Below are positions 16,375 to 25,964 of a stretch of 64,000 bases of DNA, one piece after another (the first letter of the stretch is position 1; each line of letters starts with the position of its first letter). The stretch comes from Vibrio tubiashii ATCC 19109 (GTDB taxonomy: Bacteria; Pseudomonadota; Gammaproteobacteria; Enterobacterales; Vibrionaceae), in the NCBI RefSeq assembly GCF_000772105.1, contig NZ_CP009355.1:1488001-1552000 (forward strand). The letters run 5' to 3'. The position numbers and the translations under genes were made by a program. The notes under the pieces are model-generated. The model did no database searches. It saw only the letters and a list, made by a program, of their open reading frames with translations, and was not told where the DNA came from.

Positions 16375-18393
16375 TTACTTATTCGGCATTGGCAAAATTT
16401 CAAACATACCATCAAAGTCATCCAAGCTGCTGGTTAGCTTTTCAACTAAGGAAGTATCCCCTGTGAGTATCGCTTTTCCAGATTGAGTAAGCTCTTGTAG
16501 AGTTACCTTTCCAAGCACCATATCCGTCATATCTGCTTTGCTGATGTCTAGCATTACGTCAGTTTCTGGCAAGGTTTCAACTTGGATATTGGCCATGTTC
16601 GAGTTTGACACTTCGCCAAAATAGTATTCATTCAAATCAGGATGATGAATACCAAAGTTGAAGTCCAACTCAGCTTGTTCAGCTTTCTCTGCATTAAGTC
16701 TTACCGCAAGGAAATCTAGGAACATACCTGTTGGTGTATTGGCAATTACGTCCGGAGAAGCCAGTTTGATAGACGGTTTAATTTCTCCTGTTCTCAGCTC
16801 TACCGCTCCTTGCAAGTACGAGTTGCGCCACGCCATGGTTTCTGACTGGTAGCCTTGCTGTTCAAAACTGTCTGCCAGAGCAAAACGATACTCGATATTG
16901 GTTGGTTCACACTGGACTAAATCATTAAATAACTGAGAGGCTTGCTGATATTGTCCATGTTCGAAATGTTTCTGCCCTGCGCTAAACAGTACATCCGCCC
17001 CCGCTGCTTCGACATAAACACAAGATTTTTCTGTCGTTTGGAGTGGATTGGTATTTACTGGGTTCATATCGTGATAGCCAAGGTAAAGGTTGACCACTGC
17101 ACGAGCATTGTGACTGTATGAACCGTGATAGCCGTTGGTATGCCAAGTATCAATTTGCGACTGCGGAACAATCTTTTCGATTTCACGACCGACATCGTTA
17201 ATAGTCACACCATGGTTTGCTAAGCGCATGGCTTGGTTATGGATGAAACCGTAGTTGTCACGCTGTAGCGTCATGTATTCTGAGATTTCGTTGTTCTCAG
17301 TCTCTGGATCATTCCACACAGGTGCAGAGTGAGCGGCATGAATATTATCGACCAAGCCACTATCGACATAACGCAGCTTGAGTTCAGTGAGGTATTTTGT
17401 CCAAACTAGCGCATCACGCACTTTAGCTCCGCGGAAGGTATAGATATTGTGCATCCCATCGTAAGTAAGTTCTGCAGTATTTAGTGAACGATACTCCGGA
17501 ACATAAAGCACTATTTCGGCTGGCGCTTCCGCACCCGGCATGTTTATCGCGTGGAAGTCTAGACCATCAATAGTGATGACCTTTTCTCGCTCTTCTATTT
17601 CTACTGTCGGTGCAACCAGAGTAACTTCGCCACGTGAAGTGCCTAAGCCCAACGCGTTGTCTACAATGCCTTGGGTATTGTTGTCCAAGGTTGTGCCATA
17701 TTGATAGTTAGCGCGACGGCTCATGGCAGTACCCGCTATCACATTTTCATCAGCTAGCTCTTTGATGAAATCGTTAGGCGCATAGATTGGCGCATCTTTA
17801 ACAAAATCGCCCGACTCTATAATGCCGCGTGAACCGCCAAAATGGTCCGCGTGCATGTGTGAGTAAATCATACCGGTAATCTTATGCTCTCCATTTATTT
17901 TCGGCAGATGCATTTTGGCAAATTCCCAAGAGGCCGCAGCAGCTTGCTTGGATAACAGCGGATCATGAATCACATAGCCATTGTCAGTGCGATAAATTGT
18001 CATGTTCGAGAGATCGGCTCCTCGAATTTGGTACACGCCATCAGTCACTTGATACAAGCCTCCCGCGGCGTAATTGAGCATACCTTGACGCCAAATCGAC
18101 GGGTTCACCGAAGCAGGTAACTGATCAACACTCATATCAGACATATATTCAAAACGATTCTTTAATTCACCCGCTTCGTGAGTGCCAAATTCTGCCATCA
18201 GGCCCTTTTGAGTACGTTCAAATGCGGTCACGTCTTGCCAAGGTAACTGCTTTGCTAATGCTTCATTGGCTTGCTTTGTGTGCTCTGAAGCAGGCTTTCC
18301 TTGATAGGTATCTAAGCTGGCGTAATCCGCGGCCGCTGAAAATGAAACGATAAGCGCTAGTGAAATAGCAGATGGTGCAAAACGGGTAGTCAT
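16375..18393 (-). CDS. Alkyl/aryl-sulfatase, metallo-beta-lactamase fold (SdsA1/YjcS-like)
   Basis: 672-residue zinc hydrolase that removes sulfate from alkyl sulfates such as SDS. Signal peptide (about 1-21), so periplasmic or exported. The metallo-beta-lactamase motif HMHADH is at residues 179-184; MPGAEAPAEIVLYVPEY and IHAAHSAP follow. An alkylsulfatase dimerisation domain (about 390-530, with YLGYHDMNP) and a C-terminal SCP-2-like domain (about 550-672) complete the family order. Divergent from a LysR regulator, the usual arrangement for induction by the substrate. Confidence 0.92.
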   Translation of the reverse strand: MTTRFAPSAISLALIVSFSAAADYASLDTYQGKPASEHTKQANEALAKQLPWQDVTAFERTQKGLMAEFGTHEAGELKNRFEYMSDMSVDQLPASVNPSIWRQGMLNYAAGGLYQVTDGVYQIRGADLSNMTIYRTDNGYVIHDPLLSKQAAAASWEFAKMHLPKINGEHKITGMIYSHMHADHFGGSRGIIESGDFVKDAPIYAPNDFIKELADENVIAGTAMSRRANYQYGTTLDNNTQGIVDNALGLGTSRGEVTLVAPTVEIEEREKVITIDGLDFHAINMPGAEAPAEIVLYVPEYRSLNTAELTYDGMHNIYTFRGAKVRDALVWTKYLTELKLRYVDSGLVDNIHAAHSAPVWNDPETENNEISEYMTLQRDNYGFIHNQAMRLANHGVTINDVGREIEKIVPQSQIDTWHTNGYHGSYSHNARAVVNLYLGYHDMNPVNTNPLQTTEKSCVYVEAAGADVLFSAGQKHFEHGQYQQASQLFNDLVQCEPTNIEYRFALADSFEQQGYQSETMAWRNSYLQGAVELRTGEIKPSIKLASPDVIANTPTGMFLDFLAVRLNAEKAEQAELDFNFGIHHPDLNEYYFGEVSNSNMANIQVETLPETDVMLDISKADMTDMVLGKVTLQELTQSGKAILTGDTSLVEKLTSSLDDFDGMFEILPMPNK

Positions 18394-18513
18394 AGTGAGC
18401 CTCGTTAGGTCTTATTGTGGGTACGTGGCTACTTTATTCGGTTGACACATCACAATATATACATCAATGTTTATTTAAAACATCACAAGTCACGATGTAT
18501 TAGGGCACCTTAG

Positions 18514-19413
18514 ATGCAAGAAAGCAGTATCGATCTGAATTTGTTGAAAGTGTTTATCTCTGTCTACGAGCATCGCTCAATTACCATCGCAGCAGAGGTG
18601 ATGGGCTTGACTCAACCCGGTGTGAGCGGCGTGCTTAAGCGTTTGCAGCAACAACTAGGCGTTCAGCTTTTTATACGTTCAGGTCGAGGTATCGCACCAA
18701 CCCATCAAGCCCATGAACTCGCCCGCCAAATAGAGCCTGCACTGAATCAGATTACTAACGCAATAGAAGGGATGGAGTCATTCAGCACAGCTAATTCACG
18801 TCGCTTTGTCGTTTATACATCCGAGCCAATGATGTTAATGCTGCTGCCAAAAATCGAAGCAGACCCAACACTGGGTAAGGTGCAAATTGAACTTCACCCA
18901 ACGCAGTCGAATGAAGAGAAACTACTCCACAACCTAAGCCAGCAAAAGGCAGATTTGGCCATTGATTTTGCCAACTATTCCGCGCCCTCCTTTTTTTCCG
19001 AATATTTTTATACCGATGAACTGTGTGTGATTGCCCGCAAGGATCATCCTCGAATAAAAGGGGGACTGAGTTTAGAGCAGTTTTATAGCGAAAAGCATGT
19101 GACGCTAAAGCTGAGGAGGGAAGATGCCTATCTCGCCGATTATTTTACTGAAGAAGTAATCGCAGAGCGAAATGTCGCCGCAGAGTGTGACTCACTCGTG
19201 TCACAGATGACCATGATTTCCAACAGCAACTGCCTAGCCGCCATGGTAAGAAGCATTGCGGATCAATTTGCCGACAAATTAGATTTGCAGGTACTTGATG
19301 CTCCGTTTACCAATCTTCCGGTTAAATATCGAATGATGACGCATAATAGGATGAAGTTTAGCCCCGCCAATCAATGGTTAAGAGAGAAACTTAAGTCTTA
19401 CTTTGAAAGCTGA
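18514..19413 (+). CDS. LysR family regulator, divergent from the alkylsulfatase
   Basis: 299 residues: N-terminal winged helix (IDLNLLKVFISVYEHRSITIAAEVMGLTQ split over residues 5-33) and a C-terminal periplasmic-binding-like effector domain (about 90-295). Divergent from the alkylsulfatase gene with a 120-base intergenic region containing ATACATC and GATGTAT halves, likely the operator area. By position it should control the sulfatase. Confidence 0.88.
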   Translation: MQESSIDLNLLKVFISVYEHRSITIAAEVMGLTQPGVSGVLKRLQQQLGVQLFIRSGRGIAPTHQAHELARQIEPALNQITNAIEGMESFSTANSRRFVVYTSEPMMLMLLPKIEADPTLGKVQIELHPTQSNEEKLLHNLSQQKADLAIDFANYSAPSFFSEYFYTDELCVIARKDHPRIKGGLSLEQFYSEKHVTLKLRREDAYLADYFTEEVIAERNVAAECDSLVSQMTMISNSNCLAAMVRSIADQFADKLDLQVLDAPFTNLPVKYRMMTHNRMKFSPANQWLREKLKSYFES

Positions 19414-19420
19414 AAATAGA

Positions 19421-19452
19421 AAGCCCCGATATCAATATCGGGGCTTTTTTAT
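19421..19452. terminator. Bidirectional terminator between LysR and M20 genes
   Basis: AAGCCCCGATAT and ATATCGGGGCTT pair perfectly with a 2-base loop, followed by TTTTTT on the plus strand and a run of T on the minus strand as well. Confidence 0.85.
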
Positions 19453-19480
19453 TCTGTCTTTATAACTGTATAGCGACAGA

Positions 19481-20605
19481 TTAGTGCGCTAACTTTTCAA
19501 TCACACGCATTAATAGCTTGATACGTGGCTCGATGGACTCTAGTAACAAGTACTCTTGGTCACTGTGGAAGCCCGCACCAATTGGGCCAAGGCCATCTAA
19601 AGTTGGGACGCCCAGAATAGCCGTATTGTTTGCATCAGAACCACCACCGACTTCTTTCCAGTTAATATCAACCGAAAGCTCTTGCGCGGATTGTTCAACC
19701 AAAGCCATCAAAGATTCAGTTTCAGCGCTCGGCACCATAGAAGGCTTGTAGGCTTCACGCTCAAGCTCAATCTTCACACCTTCAACAAATGGCGTAGTCG
19801 CCATTCCGTTGAGCTTTGTATCGACCTCATCGTATTCCGCATTGTTCCAGAAACGGATATCAACGATCGCCTCTGCTTGCTCAGGTACAATGTTGGCGCC
19901 AGCGCCACCTGAAACAATCCCAACATTGAGTGTCGTGCCAGATTCAAAGTTAGTCATACCATTAATGGCTAAGATCCAGTTTGCCATTTCAGTAATAGCG
20001 CTACGACCCTTCTCAGGCTCATTCCCAGCGTGCGCGGCAACGCCATTAAAGCTCAGCTTGTAACGTGCCATCCCCTTACGAGCTTTGACTAAACCACCAT
20101 CAGCGCGAGCCGCTTCAGCAACCAGAACGTTTTTAGCTTGCTTAGCGACGGATTGAATCCACTCGACAGAATCTAATGATCCAGTCTCTTCGTCTGGGTT
20201 CATACAAATACAGATAGAAAGCTTGTCTAGCACCGCTTGATCAAGGTTACGCATTGCATAAACAATATTGAGTAAGCCAGACTTCATATCTGACACACCC
20301 GGACCATAGGCCTTATCTTGGTCAAGGGACATCGGCCTTAGTGCCGCAGTCCCTACCGGGAACACTGTATCCATATGGCCCACTAGCATCACATCAATCT
20401 GCTCAGCTTGAGGCTTATTGCGAATCTCTAGGCCAACGCCCGCTTTAGCGCAATCAATTCGCTCTACACTCCAGCCCGATAGCGCTTGGAACTTAGCTTC
20501 AAACTGAGAAGCGATAAACTCAATACCATCTAGCGTGTAAGTGCCGCAGTCCACGTCGATTAATGGGCGCAGTTCTTCTAAATACTCATTTAAAGAGAAA
20601 TTCAT
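19481..20605 (-). CDS. M20 family metallopeptidase (carboxypeptidase G2-like)
   Basis: 374-residue zinc peptidase of the M20 family, likely cleaving a C-terminal amino acid from small peptides or conjugates. Metal and catalytic motifs: VGHMDTVFP (about 75), GPGVSDMKSG, NPDEETGS and the C-terminal GLGPIGAGFHSDQEY. Dimerisation domain in the middle (GVAAHAGNEPEKGRSA). Cytoplasmic, no signal peptide; GAGG precedes the start. Follows yjiH-yjiG by 9 bases, analogous to the E. coli arrangement yjiH-yjiG-iadA, where a peptidase also follows. Confidence 0.88.
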   Translation of the reverse strand: MNFSLNEYLEELRPLIDVDCGTYTLDGIEFIASQFEAKFQALSGWSVERIDCAKAGVGLEIRNKPQAEQIDVMLVGHMDTVFPVGTAALRPMSLDQDKAYGPGVSDMKSGLLNIVYAMRNLDQAVLDKLSICICMNPDEETGSLDSVEWIQSVAKQAKNVLVAEAARADGGLVKARKGMARYKLSFNGVAAHAGNEPEKGRSAITEMANWILAINGMTNFESGTTLNVGIVSGGAGANIVPEQAEAIVDIRFWNNAEYDEVDTKLNGMATTPFVEGVKIELEREAYKPSMVPSAETESLMALVEQSAQELSVDINWKEVGGGSDANNTAILGVPTLDGLGPIGAGFHSDQEYLLLESIEPRIKLLMRVIEKLAH

Positions 20606-20614
20606 CGTTAACCT

Positions 20615-21082
20615 CTACACAAACAAGTTCATGACAAGCATTGCACCGAATGCGTTAAGTACTGAGATAGCGATCATTACAGGAATGTAGCGACCTTCAG
20701 TGCCGATTGGGCCCATGATGCGTCCCATGTATTGAACTTGAGAACCCATCAGATAAATGGCAGGGGCAAGAATTGCGATATGTGCACCATTAAGAATGCC
20801 TTGGTCAAACAGTGTAATAACCACACCTACTGCGCCACCCATCGACATCCAAGCACCAATCAGTACTGCGGCTGCCTCTCCCGGCAGGCCAAATACCGCC
20901 ATAATTGGAGAGAAAACCGTACCCATTAAATCCAGTGCACCGGTAATTTGCAGCGCTTTGATGATCACAAACGCCATCAGTACATTAGGGACAGTCGAGG
21001 TAGTCGCAATTACCCAGCCTTTCTTAGCGCCTTCAACGAAGATGTCGGTTACCATCGGCTTTTTCGCTTGTACTTCACTCAT
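20615..21082 (-). CDS. yjiG: YjiG family membrane protein (nucleoside-recognition/GATE domain)
   Basis: 155 residues with about four helices; the segment VLIGAWMSMGGAVGVVITLFDQG is typical of the YjiG/SpmB-like GATE family. Probably one half of a two-component transporter with YjiH, overlapping it by four bases (ATGA). Followed by a peptidase gene, so uptake of a peptide-derived or related substrate is a plausible role, not proven. Confidence 0.82.
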   Translation of the reverse strand: MSEVQAKKPMVTDIFVEGAKKGWVIATTSTVPNVLMAFVIIKALQITGALDLMGTVFSPIMAVFGLPGEAAAVLIGAWMSMGGAVGVVITLFDQGILNGAHIAILAPAIYLMGSQVQYMGRIMGPIGTEGRYIPVMIAISVLNAFGAMLVMNLFV

Positions 21083-21819
21083 TGTGCTGTCTCCTCTTTT
21101 AGATTTTGTGCATTATCTTTGTCTTGTTTGCCTTCTTTACCTTCTGTGATGTTGAGATAAATGCGGAATAGATTCGCGCCGATAAACTTGAAGATAAACA
21201 TAATTGCAACAGCGAGACCGATAGACGAAGTCACCGCTAGAGAGCCATCAGCCATAGTTAAAGTGAAGAGTACCGCTCCAGATGAGAAGAAGTTAACGAT
21301 GGTTGCACCCGCTGTGAACTGGAACATGGTGAAGACATCCGTTTCACGCTTGGTGAGTCGTCCTTCGTCTTTAAGTTGACGAGTCATGGCTGCGCCAGCA
21401 TCGGTACTTTGCAGAGACGCAATCAAGGCAAGACCAGAGCTGCCCGGAATGCCCATTAAAGGACGTAGTAGAGGAGATAGCAGTTTACGCGCCGCATCCA
21501 GTGCACCGTAATGCTCAAGTACGTTGATCACACCAAGTGCGAACATAACCGTTGGGATTAGCGTTAGAGCAAAAATAAAGCCATCACGCGCACCACTACC
21601 GCCTTTACCACGTAAAGAAGTAGTTGCGGCTTCAACGCCTTCGGCAGTCTCTTTGACATCATAAGCAACAGAACCAAACGAGCCGTTCAAGGTCGTAAAG
21701 TCAAGCACCCCATACCATTCGTTCGACTTCATCAAGCCAGAGAAAAACACCACTGCGAAAGCCAAGGCGGCATAGCAGCCCCATGTTACCTTTCGCTCTT
21801 TTTGAGTTGGATTAGACAT
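21079..21819 (-). CDS. yjiH: YjiH family membrane protein (nucleoside-recognition/GATE domain)
   Basis: 246 residues. One N-terminal helix, then a GATE-type domain with GFIFALTLIPTVMFALGVIN and GSSGLALIASLQSTDAGAA, and a hydrophilic C-terminal tail. AGGTG precedes the ATG. First gene of the yjiH-yjiG-peptidase operon, divergent from nhaD. Confidence 0.85.
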   Translation of the reverse strand: MSNPTQKERKVTWGCYAALAFAVVFFSGLMKSNEWYGVLDFTTLNGSFGSVAYDVKETAEGVEAATTSLRGKGGSGARDGFIFALTLIPTVMFALGVINVLEHYGALDAARKLLSPLLRPLMGIPGSSGLALIASLQSTDAGAAMTRQLKDEGRLTKRETDVFTMFQFTAGATIVNFFSSGAVLFTLTMADGSLAVTSSIGLAVAIMFIFKFIGANLFRIYLNITEGKEGKQDKDNAQNLKEETAQ

Positions 21820-22141
21820 AATTCACCTATGTATTCATATGTGGAACAGAACACATAGGATCATGAAGCAAAGCGCTTCGCAGTATGATGATCCGTATCA
21901 AGTAGTAATACGACTTATGTTTCCCCTTTCAATCGCGATCATATTTTGTGATTGCTCGCATAAATAGCACATCAAACCACACCAATAAATCAACATTGCA
22001 CATCATAAAGATTCATAACTTGTTAATTAATCGCTGACAATTCAAGCAGATCAAACCTACTTCACATACGTGAAACTCATTCGTCTTTAGAATGGGATCA
22101 TAAAACATAAAACAACAATCCGCTTTCAAAGGAGTGAAAGT
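21820..22141. other. Divergent region between yjiH and nhaD
   Basis: 322 AT-rich bases. TTCACATACGTGAA (22061-22074) is a short inverted repeat about 70 bases before nhaD and could be an operator; AAAGGAGTGAAAGT is the nhaD ribosome site. Nothing else stands out. Confidence 0.45.
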
Positions 22142-23578
22142 ATGAAATTGCAGTGGTCCATTTTTGTCGCCCTTTTTTTTCTGCCCTTTTCAACATTCGC
22201 CGCATCTTCTTCTGATCAAATACTCCCTCTTACCCAGTCAACCATAGGTTATGCCGCACTGATCATTTTCGGCATCGCTTATACCCTTGTGATGCTGGAA
22301 GAGTATCTGCAACTTAGGAAGTCAAAACCGGTTCTACTTGCAGCCGGTATCATTTGGGCAATGATTGGTTACGTGTATTCTCAGCACGATCAAATCGAGG
22401 TAGCTAAAGCGGCGCTAGAGCATAATTTGCTTGAGTATGCAGAGCTGCTCCTGTTCTTGCTCGTCGCCATGACCTACATCAGTGCGATGGAAGAAAGGCG
22501 GCTATTTGATGCCTTACAAGCTTGGATGGTGGGTAAAGGCTTTAACTTTAAAACCCTGTTTTGGCTGACCGGTATATTGGCATTTTTCATTTCACCGATT
22601 GCCGATAACCTAACCACCGCGCTACTCATGTGTGCTGTGGTGATGAAAGTGGCAGGGGACAACACCAAATTTATTAACCTTGCGTGTATCAACATTGTCA
22701 TTGCAGCAAATGCCGGCGGTGCATTTAGCCCGTTCGGTGATATTACGACCTTAATGGTTTGGCAAGCAGGCCACGTCTCGTTTGCTGAGTTTATGCCGCT
22801 GTTTGTTCCGTCAGTCGTTAACTATGTTTTGCCCGCGATTATCATGTCGATGTTTGTGCCGGATGCGAGCCCAAATGTTGTCCACCAGCATGTCGAACTC
22901 AAACGTGGTGCAAGACGAATCGTTGCCCTATTTATCCTCACTATTGCAACCGCGGTGGCATTCCATGCAGCGCTGCACTTTCCGCCCGTGATTGGCATGA
23001 TGATGGGCTTAGCATATTTACAGTTTTTTGGCTTCTTCCTGCGCAGAACGCTCAAAGCCTCTCTACATAAGAAATCATTGATTGCAATCGAGAACCGAGA
23101 TGATATTGCGTTGAAGCGCTTAGGCTCTGTGGTGCCGTTTGATGTATTTCGACGCGTCTCCCATGCCGAGTGGGACACGCTACTCTTCTTCTACGGCGTC
23201 GTTATGTGTGTAGGCGGCTTAAGCTTACTTGGTTATCTAGGAATGATCTCAGAAGTGATGTACACCCAATGGGATCCTATTTGGGCCAATGTCATGGTTG
23301 GGATTCTTTCAGCCATCGTCGACAACATTCCGGTGATGTTTGCTGTACTCACGATGGAACCTGCAATGGATATGGGTAACTGGCTACTTGTCACTTTAAC
23401 CGCTGGTGTGGGTGGTAGCTTACTTTCTATTGGTTCTGCGGCAGGTGTGGCTTTGATGGGAGCAGCACACGGTAAGTACACCTTCTTTGGTCACTTAAAA
23501 TGGATGCCGGTTATTGCGATTGGTTACGCCGCGAGTATTGCGGTTCATATGATGCTCAACGGAAGCTTATTCACTTAA
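22142..23578 (+). CDS. nhaD: Na+/H+ antiporter NhaD
   Basis: 478-residue inner-membrane antiporter that expels Na+ in exchange for H+ and helps growth at high salt or alkaline pH. Signal-like first helix, then about 12-13 helices with the typical segments ISPIADNLTTALLMCAVVMKV, NAGGAFSPFGDITTLMVW and ILSAIVDNIPVMFAVLTM. A very good ribosome site, AAAGGAG, precedes the start. The 3' end overlaps the convergent lipoprotein gene by 12 bases. Confidence 0.93.
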   Translation: MKLQWSIFVALFFLPFSTFAASSSDQILPLTQSTIGYAALIIFGIAYTLVMLEEYLQLRKSKPVLLAAGIIWAMIGYVYSQHDQIEVAKAALEHNLLEYAELLLFLLVAMTYISAMEERRLFDALQAWMVGKGFNFKTLFWLTGILAFFISPIADNLTTALLMCAVVMKVAGDNTKFINLACINIVIAANAGGAFSPFGDITTLMVWQAGHVSFAEFMPLFVPSVVNYVLPAIIMSMFVPDASPNVVHQHVELKRGARRIVALFILTIATAVAFHAALHFPPVIGMMMGLAYLQFFGFFLRRTLKASLHKKSLIAIENRDDIALKRLGSVVPFDVFRRVSHAEWDTLLFFYGVVMCVGGLSLLGYLGMISEVMYTQWDPIWANVMVGILSAIVDNIPVMFAVLTMEPAMDMGNWLLVTLTAGVGGSLLSIGSAAGVALMGAAHGKYTFFGHLKWMPVIAIGYAASIAVHMMLNGSLFT

Positions 23579-23971
23579 CGGCGCCTTAGGGGGCACAAAA
23601 TCTTTCTTCAACCAGATACTTGCAATGTCATACTTCGCGCAGACATTGCAAGTCAGAAGCTCACTCTGACCATGGATACGCATCACAATATCTTCACGTT
23701 TTTCCTTCGAGCTGTTGCGCATTTGAATCGTTAAATGGTCTTCATCAACCTCAAAGGGCTTGGTAAAATCAAGCCCTTCAGAGTTGATATAAGTCACTTT
23801 AGCATCTTTGAATTCAAGTAAGTCGCTATTGTAGTGATTCTCAAACACCCCTGTAAAAGAGTAGGTTTCTTTATTAAGCATGCGCTCTGCTTTTTCTTCT
23901 GTGCAGCCAAACAGAGTTACTGACACTACGCTAGAAAGTAATATCGCTATAACAGATTGCTGCTTAACCAT
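23567..23971 (-). CDS. Lipoprotein of unknown function
   Basis: 134 residues with a lipobox (VTLFGC, Cys23), so a lipid-anchored envelope protein. The mature part contains two Cys (LTCNVCAKYDIASIW) and a predicted beta-rich body. Not recognised beyond being Vibrio-like. Its start is 4 bases after the ogt stop, so it may be cotranscribed with ogt and the ada-alkA fusion gene. The convergent overlap with nhaD is 12 bases. Confidence 0.75.
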   Translation of the reverse strand: MVKQQSVIAILLSSVVSVTLFGCTEEKAERMLNKETYSFTGVFENHYNSDLLEFKDAKVTYINSEGLDFTKPFEVDEDHLTIQMRNSSKEKREDIVMRIHGQSELLTCNVCAKYDIASIWLKKDFVPPKAPLSE

Positions 23972-23975
23972 GGCG

Positions 23976-24452
23976 TTACTCCATTTGTTCTAGTTCCAGA
24001 AGCTTAGATTTTCTTTCTACACCACCCGCGTATCCAGTAAGCTTGCCATTTTTGCCTATGACTCTGTGGCAAGGCACAATCACCGAGACAGGGTTCTTTC
24101 CATTGGCTAGCCCGACGGCCCTTACTGCTTTGGGGTTACCGATAGCGTTGGCCAAATCTTGATAGCTCCAAGTTTCACCGTATGGAATGGTCATCAGCGC
24201 CTTCCATACTTGCTGCTGAAACTCAGTTCCAACCGCCGAAATTGGTAAATCAAATTCCCTTCTATCGCCAGAAAAATACTCTTCTAACTGCTTGATTGCT
24301 TTAATAAGTATAGGATCATTTTCCGACAATTGACCTAACTCTTCAGGTTGTGTTGTCTGAATTTCAAACCAAACGCCAAGCAAACCTTTCTCATTGGCTT
24401 GCAGTGTAACTGTACCTAATGGTGAAACAAAGGTGGTGTAACGATTATTCAT
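23976..24452 (-). CDS. ogt: Methylated-DNA--protein-cysteine methyltransferase
   Basis: 158-residue suicide repair protein that removes methyl groups from O6-methylguanine. The active site is VIVPCHRVIGKNG (Cys128), with the helix-turn-helix segment YGETWSYQDLANAIGNPKAVRAVG before it. TGGAG sits 6 bases before ATG 24452. The start overlaps the stop of the ada-alkA fusion gene (ATGA), so the two are translationally coupled and together supply what Ada and AlkA do in E. coli. Confidence 0.93.
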   Translation of the reverse strand: MNNRYTTFVSPLGTVTLQANEKGLLGVWFEIQTTQPEELGQLSENDPILIKAIKQLEEYFSGDRREFDLPISAVGTEFQQQVWKALMTIPYGETWSYQDLANAIGNPKAVRAVGLANGKNPVSVIVPCHRVIGKNGKLTGYAGGVERKSKLLELEQME

Positions 24453-25813
24453 GCATGACTCCAGCAATGGAAGGTTGCGTAGCTCCCCCATGGAGAAGCC
24501 GTTGCAGCCGATAACTTAGGGAACTGATCAAGGGCTTTTCTCACCACTAAATCCCCCTCCAGAAAACAGTTTGGTTCAGACGCCCCTCGCAAACGTGCGT
24601 AGTTGACCGTCCAAGGTCCAATACCTTTCAGCTCTAGCCAACGATCTAATGGTGCTTCAAATCCTTCAATCATAAAATGTGCGAAGCGTGACAGTGTTTC
24701 TTTACGACTTTGCGGCATGCGTAAGAAGTTCAAATCAGCCACTGCGACTTCTGAAGGTGTGGGAAAATGTGTCACACACTCAGGTTGTAAAGTATTCACT
24801 AATAAGTTCAACTGACCAATCGCGGCTTTAATTGAAACTTGCTGCCCAAGAATCGCACGAACGCCTGCCTCCCAAGTACTCCAAACACCAGGAATGCGAA
24901 TACCAGAGCATTTGACGAGTTGCGGTTCAATATCAGATAAGTGCTGCTCGATCTGCAATACATCACTGTCGAGATCAAACATACGCCTTAACTGATTAAC
25001 CAAACTTCTCAGTAACGACATATCATCGAGTTTAAACTCGACGCGCATAATACCGGGCTTGGGGTTAGAGATAGCAAACCAGCCAGCTTGCCCTTCCAGC
25101 TCAAAGTGCCTTTGATAGTCAGTATCCGTAACTGTTTCTAGCCCTGAAATTGCTCTTAAGCGGTAGAAATCCAGCATATGCTGCCAATCCAGTGGACCGC
25201 GAAAAGCGAGATCAACATGATTAGATTCCGTTTGAATCGAACTACTTTTTCTTACCTGAGAGGGAGGCAGCTTCATGATTTGTTTAAACGCATCATTAAA
25301 ACGTCGCACACTATTAAAACCACTTGCCAGAGCAACATCTGTGATCGACAAATGACTGGTATGAAGCAATTGCTTAGCAAACATCAGTTGATAATAAAGC
25401 GCATACTGCTTCGGTGACATACCAAGGTATTGATTGAAAAGCTTGCGCAGATAGCGATCGCTAATTCCTAATCGCTCAGACAGCTCAACCAAAGAGGCAT
25501 GATGCAGCGCGCCGTGCTCTATAAGCTTTACCGCTCGCTGAAAGGTCACTTCCACCCCCTTCCACGCCCAAGAGCTTGGTGCGCTATCTGGCCTGCAACG
25601 CAAACAAGGACGATAACCGGCTTGCAGTGCTTGCGCTTTATCGAAGTAATATTCCACGTTCTCTTCTTTAGGTAGATTCGCTGGGCAAATAGGTCGGCAG
25701 AAGATGCCTGTCGTTTTAACGGCCACATAAAAGCGCCCATCAAACCTGCTATCGCGGGCTATTCTAGCGTTATGACAATCTTTTTGTGTCAGAGTGACAA
25801 GGCCACTGTCCAT
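24449..25813 (-). CDS. Ada N-domain / AraC HTH / AlkA glycosylase fusion
   Basis: 454 residues in three parts. First the Ada metal-binding domain (about 1-80) with the four zinc cysteines (FCRPICPANLP and YRPCLRCRPD), which senses methyl phosphotriesters. Next an AraC-type helix-turn-helix (about 90-190; ITDVALASGFNSVRRFNDAF). Last an AlkA-type 3-methyladenine glycosylase (about 200-454) with ILGQQVS, the helix-hairpin-helix LKGIGPWTVNYARLRG and the catalytic Asp in GDLVVRKAL. It should both repair alkylated bases and regulate an adaptive response. The methyl-acceptor domain of Ada is absent here but is encoded next door by ogt. Confidence 0.9.
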   Translation of the reverse strand: MDSGLVTLTQKDCHNARIARDSRFDGRFYVAVKTTGIFCRPICPANLPKEENVEYYFDKAQALQAGYRPCLRCRPDSAPSSWAWKGVEVTFQRAVKLIEHGALHHASLVELSERLGISDRYLRKLFNQYLGMSPKQYALYYQLMFAKQLLHTSHLSITDVALASGFNSVRRFNDAFKQIMKLPPSQVRKSSSIQTESNHVDLAFRGPLDWQHMLDFYRLRAISGLETVTDTDYQRHFELEGQAGWFAISNPKPGIMRVEFKLDDMSLLRSLVNQLRRMFDLDSDVLQIEQHLSDIEPQLVKCSGIRIPGVWSTWEAGVRAILGQQVSIKAAIGQLNLLVNTLQPECVTHFPTPSEVAVADLNFLRMPQSRKETLSRFAHFMIEGFEAPLDRWLELKGIGPWTVNYARLRGASEPNCFLEGDLVVRKALDQFPKLSAATASPWGSYATFHCWSHA

Positions 25814-25964
25814 GTGCTTTTCCGATATTGTTCAAACTGTTATCCAAAGTCTAAATCTTCACACAATAAATACTAGCCATTTTCGGAACTGTATCGAATT
25901 TGCCAACTGTTTTTCTTCTTCTAAAGTTATTAATGCAGACTAGAAAATAATAAGGAAGTTGGCT

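Noticed and set aside
18421..18513. CACATC-type words before the LysR gene as NorR sites
   Set aside because: They lack the paired GATGT-N7-ACATC form, so I do not treat them as part of the NorR regulon.
20757..21149. 130-codon plus-strand frame across yjiG and yjiH
   Set aside because: Antisense shadow of two well-supported membrane protein genes; rich in Pro, Ala, Thr and Ser as expected from the reverse of hydrophobic codons.
22822..23178. 118-codon minus-strand frame opposite nhaD
   Set aside because: Antisense shadow of nhaD.
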